The position numbers and the translations under genes were made by a program. The notes under the pieces are model-generated. The model was not told the origin of the DNA and searched no databases. It was given only the letters and a program-made list of their open reading frames with translations. 64,000 nucleotides of DNA from SLHU01 sp009929975 (GTDB lineage: Bacteria; Bacillota; Clostridia; Saccharofermentanales; UBA5734), in contig JAXGZQ010000002.1 of NCBI GenBank assembly GCA_040776905.1, positions 310,001-374,000 of the forward strand. The letters are read 5' to 3'. This document shows, piece after piece, positions 8,679 through 18,492 of the stretch (position 1 is its first letter; every line of letters begins with the position of its first letter).

Positions 8679-11168
8679 ATGCCGGAACACGACACAATCC
8701 TACCCGATCACCCGATGAAGACCGGTCGTCGTTTCGCCCGCCCGTCTCTAATCGCGAAGCGTCCGCTTCTGTTTCTCATGCTGCCCGTCGCGGCCGCCCG
8801 TCTGCTTGGCTGCCGGCCCGCCGGAGTCTGGCTGGTTGCGCCATTGACGGCGCTGCTGCTGCTTGGTCTGCAGGCTCTGCCGGTCCAGCCGTCCATGCTG
8901 CGCTGGCTCATTCCTCTCGTTTTCTGCCTGACTCTGTCCGGCCAGCTGCTCCGCCATCTGCCGGCCCGTGACGCGGCTGAGCGGCTGCAGGGCCAAACTC
9001 TGCTGCTGAGCGGAAAAATCCTTGACATCACTGATCCGGACACATTCTATGACCAGACGGTCTTCCAGCTGGATCAGGGCGGCCGTCTCTGGCTGAACGG
9101 ACCTGCGCATGATCTGGTCTGCGGGACCCGGATCCAGGCGATGATCCGCCTGGACCGACCCGATGGGCGGCGCAACCCGGGTGGATTTGATCAAGCCGCC
9201 TGGCTGCGCGGCAAAGGCCTGTACCTGACCGGGGAAATCGTCGGTGACATCCCGGTCAGGCGGTTGAGTCCGCCCGCGGGAGTCGGCTTGAAACAGCTGG
9301 CCTGGCAGCAGAAGCAACGGCTGATACGAACTCTGAACCGCTTTCTGCCGGAGCGGCCGGCCGCCTTGCTCAGCGCGATCCTGCTCGGCGACCGGTCGCG
9401 GCTGACTTTGATGGACCAGGCGCTGCTGCGCAAGGCGGGGCTAAGTCATCTGACAGCCGTTTCCGGAACGCATGTCGCCTTGCTGATCTGGCCGCTGCAG
9501 TCACTTTTGCGGGCGATGTTCCATAACCGTTTGATCCGGCGGCTGATCCTGTGTCTGGTACTGACCGGTTTCGGTGCCCTGACCGGATGGCCGTTATCGG
9601 TCAGCCGGGCTATTCTGATGCTGGGACTGATTCTGGCAGCCAGCTGGAGCGGACGTCGGGCCGACCGGTTGAACAGCCTGAGCGGAGCGGCTCTGCTGAT
9701 CATGCTGCTGCAGCCGGACGCCGCTTTGCAGACCGGATTCTGGCTATCGGTCGGCGCGACCCTGGTGCTGATTATTCTTGTCCCACATCTGGCTGAGCGG
9801 CTGACAGCGCGCCGGCCCGGAATCCCGCCACGTCTGGCCCGTCTGGCTGTGCTGCCGCTGGCGATTCAATTGTCTTTGCTGCCGCTTTCACTCGGGCTAA
9901 GCGGGGAAGTGGTCTGGGCCGGCTGGCTCAGCAGCTGGCTGGTGATGCCGCTGATACAGGTTCTGATGCCATACAGCCTGGCCTGGCTGCTGATTGCCGT
10001 TCCGCTGTCTCTGGCTGAAGGTGCTGCAGCAACCGCCCTGCTGAGTCTGTCTGCCTGGCCGATCCGTCTTGGCGCCGGACTGTTGATGCGAATCGCTGAA
10101 TTCAGCGCCCGTCTGCCGCTGCCTCGACTGCTGCTTGGTGATTTCAGCCTTCCACTCTGGCTGCTGTTTATCACACTGATGCTTCAGGCCAGCGGTCTCT
10201 GGCACCAGGCCGCTGATTTTTTCGGCGGTTCACAGCGTCAGCAGATTCGCCTTCGCCGCTGCCTCTGCCTCTGCCTTTGTGCCGCGACCGTCCTGACGGC
10301 CTGTTTCAGACTGCTGCTGATGCCCGGTACGGATGTCTGGTTTTTTGATGTGGGTCAGGGTGACGCGATTTTGCTGCGCAGCCGGCGGCAGGTGATTCTG
10401 GTGGACGGCGGTCCGCCGGGCAGCGGCTGTCGTGTACTCTTGCCGGCATTGGACGCGCTGGGCGTGCAGCGGATTCATCTGGCGATCGTGACACATGGGC
10501 ATGTTGATCACTGCGGTGGCATCGGGGAGCTGATGCAGCTGGGGCGAATCGGAACGCTCCTGCTGCCGGAATGGTGCCTGGAACCAGAGGTGGATCTCCC
10601 GGGTATCTGGCAGGCGGCTGACCTGCCGGACGAGGAAGAAAAAACGCAGATTCAGACCTTGCTTGATCTGGCACGGCAGTCGGCGATTCCGGTGCAGGCC
10701 GTGCGATTCTCTGATACAATAAACGCAGGCAGCCGGCTCAGCCTGAGTGTTCTGCCGCTGCCGCGATCCGCCCTGACCGCCGCTGACGGAAATGCCCGGT
10801 CGCTTCTGCTGAATGTTGAAAGCGAGGGGTTTCATCTTCTGCTGACCGGCGATTGTGAAGAAACGGTTGAGAAGGCTCTGCTCGAACAGTCCCTCTGGCC
10901 GGATGCCGATCTGCTCAAGGTCGCGCACCACGGCTCAGCGTCATCAACCAGCTGTGAGTTTCTCCGTATGGTCGGACCAGAAGCGGCCGTGATCCCGGTG
11001 GGGCAGTATAACCGGTATGGTCATCCCGCGCCGCAGCTGCTCGACCGGCTGAATGAACAGGGAACCACCGTCTGGCGGACCGACCGGCATGGCGCGATCC
11101 ACTGGCAGGTTTGCGGGGATCACTGGAACCTGGCCGCGATGGCAGAACCGCCGCGGCAGGACCCCTGA
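8679..11168 (+). CDS. comEC: ComEC/Rec2 DNA-uptake channel
   Basis: Membrane channel for single-stranded DNA import during natural transformation. 829 residues from ATG 8679, which has GGGAGGCGG nine bases upstream; an in-frame ATG nine codons earlier lacks a ribosome site. Order: two N-terminal membrane spans, an OB/DUF4131 region (about 80-200), the polytopic Competence domain (about 215-530, with LTAVSGTHVALL), and a C-terminal metallo-beta-lactamase domain with DVGQGDAILL and the metal motif VTHGHVDHCGG, ending in a second conserved AHHGSASSTS block. All three canonical ComEC domains are present. ComM and DprA elsewhere in the window support a DNA-uptake role, though no comEA or complete pilus is visible. 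Confidence 0.93.
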   Translation: MPEHDTILPDHPMKTGRRFARPSLIAKRPLLFLMLPVAAARLLGCRPAGVWLVAPLTALLLLGLQALPVQPSMLRWLIPLVFCLTLSGQLLRHLPARDAAERLQGQTLLLSGKILDITDPDTFYDQTVFQLDQGGRLWLNGPAHDLVCGTRIQAMIRLDRPDGRRNPGGFDQAAWLRGKGLYLTGEIVGDIPVRRLSPPAGVGLKQLAWQQKQRLIRTLNRFLPERPAALLSAILLGDRSRLTLMDQALLRKAGLSHLTAVSGTHVALLIWPLQSLLRAMFHNRLIRRLILCLVLTGFGALTGWPLSVSRAILMLGLILAASWSGRRADRLNSLSGAALLIMLLQPDAALQTGFWLSVGATLVLIILVPHLAERLTARRPGIPPRLARLAVLPLAIQLSLLPLSLGLSGEVVWAGWLSSWLVMPLIQVLMPYSLAWLLIAVPLSLAEGAAATALLSLSAWPIRLGAGLLMRIAEFSARLPLPRLLLGDFSLPLWLLFITLMLQASGLWHQAADFFGGSQRQQIRLRRCLCLCLCAATVLTACFRLLLMPGTDVWFFDVGQGDAILLRSRRQVILVDGGPPGSGCRVLLPALDALGVQRIHLAIVTHGHVDHCGGIGELMQLGRIGTLLLPEWCLEPEVDLPGIWQAADLPDEEEKTQIQTLLDLARQSAIPVQAVRFSDTINAGSRLSLSVLPLPRSALTAADGNARSLLLNVESEGFHLLLTGDCEETVEKALLEQSLWPDADLLKVAHHGSASSTSCEFLRMVGPEAAVIPVGQYNRYGHPAPQLLDRLNEQGTTVWRTDRHGAIHWQVCGDHWNLAAMAEPPRQDP

Positions 11169-11200
11169 GATAACATGAAGGTTTCGGCCTGTACTGAATC

Positions 11201-11217
11201 AAACCCTATAAGGGTTT
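11201..11217. repeat. Perfect short inverted repeat after comEC
   Basis: AAACCCT-ATA-AGGGTTT, a 7-bp stem with a 3-base loop, 33 bases after the comEC stop and 26 before holA. No T-run follows, so it is at most a weak terminator or an operator. Confidence 0.4.
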
Positions 11218-11242
11218 CGGATTTTCACTGATTGAGGTGATT

Positions 11243-12355
11243 ATGGCAAGAACAAGAAAAAACGCCGCACTGGATTATCAGGCTCTGCGGACACAACTGA
11301 GGGATGGCCGCTATGAGTCACTCTATGTCATCTATGGTGACGAGCGCTTCTTGATCGAAAAACTGATCAGCGCGTTTGACCAGCAGCTGATCGAGCCGGG
11401 CAGCCGCGAGCTTGACCGTGTTGTTCTGCATGGCGACGGACAGCCGGGGCGCATTGAATTCGAGCGCCTGCGGGCGGAAGTGCAGACGCCGCCGTTTCTT
11501 TCCCGGCGCAAGCTGGTCATTGTCCGGGACAGCGGCTGGTTCTCGACCGGCCGAAAGCGGGCTAATTCGGCTGATGATGCGGATGACGAGGATTCAGGCG
11601 GAACCGCGCAGGATCGTCAGAGTCGTCTGATTGAACTGTTCAGCCAGCTGTCTGATTCGGTCTGTCTGGTAATGATCGAAGAAAAAGTCGACCGCCGTTT
11701 GCGCCAGCTGATCAGCGCGATCGAGCAGCATGGCGTACTGGCGGAAATCAGCCGCCAGACTCCGGCGCTTCTCCAGACCTGGGTTGAGGCGGAATGCCGC
11801 TCGCGTGAACTGAAACTGGCACCTGGAACCGCTGAGAGCCTGATTGACCGCTGTGATGGTGATATGGCTGTTTTGTGGCAGGAACTGAGCAAATTGTTTC
11901 TCCACTGCGGCTATACCCGGGAGAAAACGATCAGTCCGCAGCTGATTGCCGATCTGTCGCTGCCGGATTTACGCGGTTCGGTATTTGATCTGACCGACGC
12001 GATGGCGACCGGCCGCACCGAACAGGCACTGCGTCTGCTCGATACGCTGATCGGCCAGAAACAACCGGTCCAGCTGATCTCATTCATGCTGGCCCGTCAT
12101 ATCCGTCAGCTGATCTGCGCGGCTGAACTGAAACGGCCGGATCAGATCGCTTCCACCCTCAAGGTCATGCCGTTTGTCGCCCGGCGGCTGGGCCAGCAGG
12201 CCAACGGCCTGTCCCTGCCGCTGCTCGAAGCGCTGTACCGGCGCTGCTATGAAACAGATCTGCAGGTGAAGACCGGCCAGATCCAGGAACGGCTCGGTCT
12301 GGAAATTCTGATCATCATGGCCTGCGAGACGAACCGCTGGCAGCTGCGTCAATGA
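11243..12355 (+). CDS. holA: DNA polymerase III delta subunit
   Basis: Clamp-loader subunit that opens the beta sliding clamp. 370 residues. The N-terminus reads YVIYGDERFLIEK, the family signature, followed by LRAEVQTPPFLSRRKLVIV and a RarA/AAA-like fold with PVQLISFMLARHIRQL near residue 275. A low-complexity acidic stretch (about 108-120, rich in Asp/Ser) is inserted in the N-terminal domain. The start is ATG 11243 with GAGGTG upstream rather than the GTG at 11237. In Firmicutes holA commonly follows comEC, as here; the usual downstream rpsT is absent from this spot. Confidence 0.9.
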   Translation: MARTRKNAALDYQALRTQLRDGRYESLYVIYGDERFLIEKLISAFDQQLIEPGSRELDRVVLHGDGQPGRIEFERLRAEVQTPPFLSRRKLVIVRDSGWFSTGRKRANSADDADDEDSGGTAQDRQSRLIELFSQLSDSVCLVMIEEKVDRRLRQLISAIEQHGVLAEISRQTPALLQTWVEAECRSRELKLAPGTAESLIDRCDGDMAVLWQELSKLFLHCGYTREKTISPQLIADLSLPDLRGSVFDLTDAMATGRTEQALRLLDTLIGQKQPVQLISFMLARHIRQLICAAELKRPDQIASTLKVMPFVARRLGQQANGLSLPLLEALYRRCYETDLQVKTGQIQERLGLEILIIMACETNRWQLRQ

Positions 12356-12398
12356 GCCATGATCCGCACAGGAGGGCTTTTGCCTGCCGGTGAAGCCG

Positions 12399-12428
12399 TT
12401 GACGGCCGGCACGGGCATTCTCTATAAT
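12399..12428 (+). promoter_or_regulatory. Strong predicted promoter of the isocitrate dehydrogenase gene
   Basis: TTGACG, 18-base spacer, TATAAT. The -35 lies inside an imperfect hairpin whose arms are TGCCGG (12385-12390) and CCGGCA (12406-12411). Confidence 0.8.
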
Positions 12429-12457
12429 GGCCTGAAGAACTGATGGAGGATGACACT

Positions 12458-13669
12458 ATGACGAAAATTCAAATGAAGACCCCGCTGGTTGAGATGGATG
12501 GCGATGAAATGACCCGTATCATCTGGCAGCAGATCAAAGAACTTGTGATCCACCCGTTCATTGATTTGAAATCCGAATATTACGATCTTGGTCTGGAACA
12601 CCGCAACGCGACGGATGACCAGGTGACGATCGATGCGGCGAACCGGACCCGTGAACTCGGCGTCGCGGTCAAATGCGCGACGATCACGCCGAACGGGCAG
12701 CGGATGGATGAGTATGATTTGAAGGAAATGTGGAAAAGCCCGAACGGTACGATTCGCGCGATTCTCGATGGAACCGTGTTCCGCGCGCCGATATTGGTCG
12801 GCAATATCAAGCCTTTTGTCAGTACATGGAAAAAACCGATAACGCTCGCCCGTCATGCCTATGGCGATATCTACCGTGATTCAGAGATGCGGATTGAAGG
12901 TGCGGCCAGGGCCGAACTGCTGGTGACCTATCCGGACGGCAGCAGCCAGCGCCAGTTGATCCATGACTTTGATGGAGCCGGCGTCCTGCTCGGCATGCAT
13001 AATACAGACGCGTCGATCACCAGTTTCGCGCATGCCTGTTTCCGTTACGCGCTGGAAACGAAACAGGATCTCTGGTTCGCGACAAAAGACACGATCTCCA
13101 AAACCTATGATCATCATTTTAAAGATATCTTCGCGGAGATTTTTGAAGCGGAGTATGCCGCGGCTTTTACCGCTGCCGGCATCGAATATTTCTATACCCT
13201 GATCGATGATGCTGTAGCCCGGATTATGCGGTCGGAAGGCGGAATCGTCTGGGCCTGCAAGAATTATGATGGGGATGTGATGTCCGATATGGTCGCGTCA
13301 GCCTGTGGCAGCCTGGCGATGATGACATCAGTGCTCGTATCGCCTGACGGGGCGTTCGAATATGAAGCCGCGCATGGAACCGTGACCCGTCATTACTATC
13401 GCCATCTGAAAGGCGAGAAGACATCGACGAATCCGATGGCAACGCTCTTTGCCTGGACCGGCGCGCTGCGCAAACGCGCCGAGCTGGACGATCTGCCTGA
13501 CCTGGCTGCCTTTGCCGACCGGGTTGACCGTGTTTCGCTGGAACTGATTGAATCCGGTGTTGTCACCGGCGACCTGAAGGCACTGATCCATGAAGGTGAA
13601 GTCAAGGTTGTCAACACAGAAGAATTTTTGGCCGCGGTCGCTCGTGAACTCGCGGTGGAAGAGGTTTGA
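12458..13669 (+). CDS. icd: NADP-dependent isocitrate dehydrogenase, eukaryote-like subfamily
   Basis: Oxidative decarboxylation of isocitrate to 2-oxoglutarate with NADPH formation. 403 residues. The N-terminal PLVEMDGDEMTRIIWQQIK, FRAPILVGNI and the metal-binding NYDGDVMSDMVA identify the homodimeric, about 400-residue subfamily typical of eukaryotes and some bacteria, not the E. coli Icd type. ATG 12458 has GGAGGA seven bases upstream. In a fermenter this enzyme would mainly supply 2-oxoglutarate and NADPH for the glutamate dehydrogenase at 21.6 kb. It is probably co-transcribed with the SEC-C gene one base after its stop, and with asnS and maf. Confidence 0.93.
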   Translation: MTKIQMKTPLVEMDGDEMTRIIWQQIKELVIHPFIDLKSEYYDLGLEHRNATDDQVTIDAANRTRELGVAVKCATITPNGQRMDEYDLKEMWKSPNGTIRAILDGTVFRAPILVGNIKPFVSTWKKPITLARHAYGDIYRDSEMRIEGAARAELLVTYPDGSSQRQLIHDFDGAGVLLGMHNTDASITSFAHACFRYALETKQDLWFATKDTISKTYDHHFKDIFAEIFEAEYAAAFTAAGIEYFYTLIDDAVARIMRSEGGIVWACKNYDGDVMSDMVASACGSLAMMTSVLVSPDGAFEYEAAHGTVTRHYYRHLKGEKTSTNPMATLFAWTGALRKRAELDDLPDLAAFADRVDRVSLELIESGVVTGDLKALIHEGEVKVVNTEEFLAAVARELAVEEV

Positions 13670-13670
13670 A

Positions 13671-14177
13671 ATGAATCAGGATTACCAGGCCTGGCAGCGG
13701 ATCAGCGAACAAGGCCAGAGTGAGACAGACAGCCAATTGCTTGAATTGTATCTGGAGCTCGAAACAGCCGCCTATGACCAGATCCTGAGCAATTATCCGC
13801 ATGTCTACAGTGGGACGGTCGCGTCGCTCGCGGATGAACTCGGGTTTTCCGGCCAGCCGGTTGTCTTCATGGGCTTTCTTGAGGGTCTCAGCAGCAGTCT
13901 GGCCGAAGCGCCGGATCTTGAGCAGCTGACACCGGACAGTCCGCTTCGTTTTGAAATTGATTTTGAGACGCTTTTCCGCAAAATGAATGAAGCCGAAGCC
14001 GACTGGCTCTACCAGCTGGAGAGCTGGGAGCTGGTCCTGCCGCAAGAGCGGCGCCAGGCGATCATTCGGGAATGGCGTGACTCGAAAACAGTTCGGAGCG
14101 AGAAGATCGGCCGCAACGATCCGTGTCCATGCGGAAGCGGTAAGAAATATAAAAAATGCTGCGGCAAGGGGGCCTGA
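13671..14177 (+). CDS. SEC-C motif protein of unknown function
   Basis: 168 residues. Residues 1-143 form an acidic, mostly helical region with no motif I can name; residues 145-168 are a SEC-C zinc-binding module (NDPCPCGSGKKYKKCCGKG). The same module ends SecA in this window, almost identically. SEC-C modules bind zinc and often contact SecB or the ribosome. The start is ATG 13671, one base after the icd stop, with GGAAGAGG as ribosome site. Being between icd and asnS suggests co-transcription rather than a shared pathway. Confidence 0.7.
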   Translation: MNQDYQAWQRISEQGQSETDSQLLELYLELETAAYDQILSNYPHVYSGTVASLADELGFSGQPVVFMGFLEGLSSSLAEAPDLEQLTPDSPLRFEIDFETLFRKMNEAEADWLYQLESWELVLPQERRQAIIREWRDSKTVRSEKIGRNDPCPCGSGKKYKKCCGKGA

Positions 14178-14181
14178 CATC

Positions 14182-15559
<1,378 letters not shown>

Positions 15560-15573
<14 letters not shown>

Positions 15574-16231
15574 TTCAACTCCGCGAACTTTGACGCTGGT
15601 CCTGGCGTCCGGGTCACCGCGCCGTTATGAACTGATGACCCGTTTCTGGCCGGACTGGCCGGTTGAAGTGATCAAGCCGGAACTTGACGAGACGTCTCTG
15701 CTGGCCGCCTGGACCGCGCTGCCGCCGGACCGGCAGATCGAACAGCTGTGCGCCGCCAAATGTGACGCGCTGCACCGCCAGGTCCGCCTGCCGGCCGATT
15801 ATGTGGTTCTGACCGCTGATACCGCGGTGGTTGTCGGCGGCACCATACTCGGCAAACCGGCGGATGCCGCGGATGCCGGCCGGATGCTGCGATTGCTGTC
15901 CGGACGGACTCATCAGGTCCTGACCGGATTATATCTGGACCTGTGCCTGCAGGGACAGCCACTGCAGCTGAAGGCGGTCGAGTCGACCGATGTACGGTTC
16001 GCGGATCTGTCGGACGAACAGATCGATTGGTATCTGGCGTCAGGAGAGCCCTTTGACAAAGCGGGTGCCTACGGCATACAGGGTCTCGGCGCGGCGCTGA
16101 TCGAAACAATCAACGGCTGCTATTACAATGTGATGGGATTGCCGGTTTTCAGGCTGATGCGTCTGCTCGAACAGGCGCGGACCCATTTCATCTCAACTTC
16201 AACTGACTTTCATCTGCTGCTCTGGAACTGA
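15560..16231 (+). CDS. maf: Maf-family nucleoside triphosphate pyrophosphatase
   Basis: House-cleaning pyrophosphatase (dTTP/UTP class in most Maf proteins) that prevents incorporation of unusual nucleotides. 223 residues. Signature ASGSPRRYELM near the N-terminus, LTADTAVVVGGTILGKPADA in the middle, and GEPFDKAGAYGIQG. The start ATG 15560 overlaps the end of asnS by 14 bases and has GAGGA nine bases upstream. In Firmicutes maf usually sits directly before radC and the mre genes, as seen here. Confidence 0.92.
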
Positions 16232-16255
16232 CGATTCCCGGAAGGGAGCGATCAG

Positions 16256-16951
16256 ATGGAAGGAACACATTTAACAATGAAGCACTGGCCAGTCGATGAC
16301 CGTCCGGTGGAAAAACTCATGCGTCACGGGGCACGTCGGCTGACTGACGCCGAACTGCTGGCGGTGGTCATCCGCAGTGGATCACCGGCTGCCACGGCGT
16401 TGAGCCTGGCTCAGCAGCTGCTCAGCCAGCACACGTCCGGCGGTCTCAGATCGATCAGTGAAGACAGTGTTGAGGAACTGATGGCGATGGACGGAATCGG
16501 ACCGGTCAAGGCCAGCCAGATCCTCGCCGCGCTTGAGCTCGGAACACGGGCGCAGTCACAGGCCCATAAGCCGAGAACGGCGATCCGAAGTCCGGATGAC
16601 GCGATGCTGCTGCTTGACGGCGAAATGCGCCATCTGCCGCGGGAAGAACTGCGGGCCCTGCTGCTGGATATCCGCAGCCGGGTGATCCGGACGGTCTGCC
16701 TGTCGCAGGGCGGCCTGTCGTCAGCCGTGATTTATCCCCGTGATTTATTCCGGGAGGCGGTCAAGGCCAACGCGGCTTCCTTGATCCTGGCGCACAACCA
16801 CCCGAGCGGTGACGCCTCGCCGAGCAAGGAAGATATCGAAACGACGCGCCGTCTGATGGAAGCCGGTGAGATGATGGGCATCCGCGTGGTCGATCACCTG
16901 ATTGTGGCCGCCGGCGGTTCTGTCAGCCTGCGCCAGTTGGGTTATCTCTGA
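16256..16951 (+). CDS. radC: RadC-family JAMM/MPN+ protein
   Basis: 231-residue RadC (DUF2466) protein. A helix-hairpin-helix region (MAMDGIGPVKASQILAALEL, 76-95) precedes a JAMM metalloprotease-like fold with the motif H180-N-H182-P-S-G...SPS-ED193, complete for zinc binding. The cellular role is unsettled; a DNA repair role is not well supported. The ribosome site GGAAGGGAG fixes the start at 16256. It stands at the usual maf-radC-mre junction. Confidence 0.93.
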   Translation: MEGTHLTMKHWPVDDRPVEKLMRHGARRLTDAELLAVVIRSGSPAATALSLAQQLLSQHTSGGLRSISEDSVEELMAMDGIGPVKASQILAALELGTRAQSQAHKPRTAIRSPDDAMLLLDGEMRHLPREELRALLLDIRSRVIRTVCLSQGGLSSAVIYPRDLFREAVKANAASLILAHNHPSGDASPSKEDIETTRRLMEAGEMMGIRVVDHLIVAAGGSVSLRQLGYL

Positions 16952-16993
16952 TGATCGGCCAGTGCCGGTCGTCCGGCCGCGGTCTGGCCAGGG

Positions 16994-17022
16994 TTCACAA
17001 TCCAGCGGCGTTAAGGTATGAT
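16994..17022 (+). promoter_or_regulatory. Predicted promoter of mreC-mreD-PBP2
   Basis: TTCACA, 17-base spacer, TATGAT, five of six matches in each box; the start codon follows about 50 bases later. Confidence 0.65.
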
Positions 17023-17071
17023 GTTCAGAAGAAAACCGACTTTATCCTGTCCTGTGGGAGTGTGAATGTAA

Positions 17072-17920
17072 TTGCCGAGTTCAGGCCGCAACCGCATCTT
17101 TTTTCTGGTCATGATCAGCCTGCTGCTGCTGGCTGTTATTTTGCTGTCGATCTCATCCGGCAGTCCGCTGCATCAGATCACGAGTCCGGTTTCCGCCTTC
17201 TTTTCACCGATCCAGAAGAGTCTGAGCCAGACGACCGACCGGGTCAGCGGCTTTTTCGAATCGCTGCGCGAAGGTATCCGGCTGAGAGATGAGAATAAGG
17301 CTCTGCGCGAGGAGAATGCCCGGTTGCGCAACCAGGTTACACAGCTGGAGGATGCCGGCCGCCAGTTTGAACAGCTCAAAGACGCGTTCAAGATGAAAGA
17401 CCGGTTTGCCGGCTATGATCTTGTCGGCGGCCGTGTCCTGACACGGGAAATCGGGACCTGGTTTGATGTTTTCCGGATTGATATCGGCCGAACCAGCGGC
17501 ATCCGGGTTACTGAAAGTTTGTCCTATGCCGTTGTTGATGCGCAATCTCATCTGATCGGCCGTGTCCTGACGGCTGACGCCGTCTCGGCCAAAGTGCTGC
17601 CGCTCCTGCATGAAGGCTTTGCGCTGTCCGGCCAGGTCAATGTGGTCAACGGCAGTCTGCTGCGTGTGCGCGGCAGCCTTGAACTGAAGGAACAGGGACT
17701 GTGTCTGGTCGACCAGATTCCAGCCGGCGCGCAGATCGCGGCCGGCGATGAAATCGTCTCGAGCGGCAGCGGCGGGCTGTTTCCTGCCGGGATTCCCATC
17801 GGCCGGATCACACGCGTGATTGAGGCGGACAGCCGGGATCAGCGACAGGCCTGGCTTGAGCCGTATGCTGATTTTGAAGAACTGAGCACGGTCTTTGTCA
17901 TGACGGGGAGAGATGACTGA
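17072..17920 (+). CDS. mreC: Rod shape-determining protein MreC (TTG start)
   Basis: Bitopic membrane protein that scaffolds the cell-wall elongation complex outside the membrane. 282 residues: membrane helix about 9-27, coiled coil about 60-105 (repeated ENKALREENARLRNQ pattern), then the beta-rich MreC core with GRVLTREIGTWFD and DEIVSSGSGGLFPAGIPIG. The reading frame is closed by TAA immediately before TTG 17072, and GGGAG lies 11 bases upstream, so TTG must be the start. mreB, which normally lies between radC and mreC, is absent: the gap is only 120 bases. Confidence 0.9.
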   Translation: MPSSGRNRIFFLVMISLLLLAVILLSISSGSPLHQITSPVSAFFSPIQKSLSQTTDRVSGFFESLREGIRLRDENKALREENARLRNQVTQLEDAGRQFEQLKDAFKMKDRFAGYDLVGGRVLTREIGTWFDVFRIDIGRTSGIRVTESLSYAVVDAQSHLIGRVLTADAVSAKVLPLLHEGFALSGQVNVVNGSLLRVRGSLELKEQGLCLVDQIPAGAQIAAGDEIVSSGSGGLFPAGIPIGRITRVIEADSRDQRQAWLEPYADFEELSTVFVMTGRDD

Positions 17921-18492
17921 TGCGCATTAAGCGTGATACGATCCGCCTTCTGCTGGTTTACGCGGTTCTGATACTGTTTCTGTCTCAGCTGCAGGTCACG
18001 CTGCCGGATTCCATGGCGATCATGGGACGGCGGCCGGATCTGACACTGGTTCTGGTGATTCTCGCAGGCTATCTGTGGGGACGGGGCGACGGACTGGCAA
18101 CTGGTCTGGCGGCCGGTTTTCTCCGTGATCTGTTTGCCGGCCGGGCCCTGGGTGTCGGCATGCTGCTGCTGATGTACATCGGGCTGATGGCCAGCATCAC
18201 GTTCGGCCGGCGCCTGCAGCGGCATCTGCTCTTCGGCCTTGTCCAGGTTGTCTGGCTGACCGTCATCTATGAGGTCGTCATCACCGTGGTTGCCCTGTTG
18301 TTTCCGGTCGTGCCGGAGATCCCGTTGTCAGCCGCCCGGCTGTTCTCACAGATGTCGGATCAGCTGCCCGGACAGCTGCTGGCCAATCTGGCAGCCGCCC
18401 TGCCGCTGGCGTTCCTGCTTTACTATGCCGGGCCCCGACCGCGAAACGAGCGGTTGTCGGCCGGTCGTGACCGGGAGCGTGTACGTGTATGA
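17920..18492 (+). CDS. mreD: Rod shape-determining protein MreD
   Basis: 190-residue polytopic membrane protein with five or six hydrophobic helices and the family context PDLTLVLVILAGYLWGRGDG and GFLRDLFAGRALGVGML. It partners MreC and PBP2 in side-wall synthesis. The ATG overlaps the last base of the mreC stop and the end overlaps PBP2 by four bases, so the three are one translational unit. Confidence 0.88.
   Translation: MRIKRDTIRLLLVYAVLILFLSQLQVTLPDSMAIMGRRPDLTLVLVILAGYLWGRGDGLATGLAAGFLRDLFAGRALGVGMLLLMYIGLMASITFGRRLQRHLLFGLVQVVWLTVIYEVVITVVALLFPVVPEIPLSAARLFSQMSDQLPGQLLANLAAALPLAFLLYYAGPRPRNERLSAGRDRERVRV

Noticed and set aside
14178..14181. T-box control of asnS
   Set aside because: Only four bases separate asnS from the previous gene.
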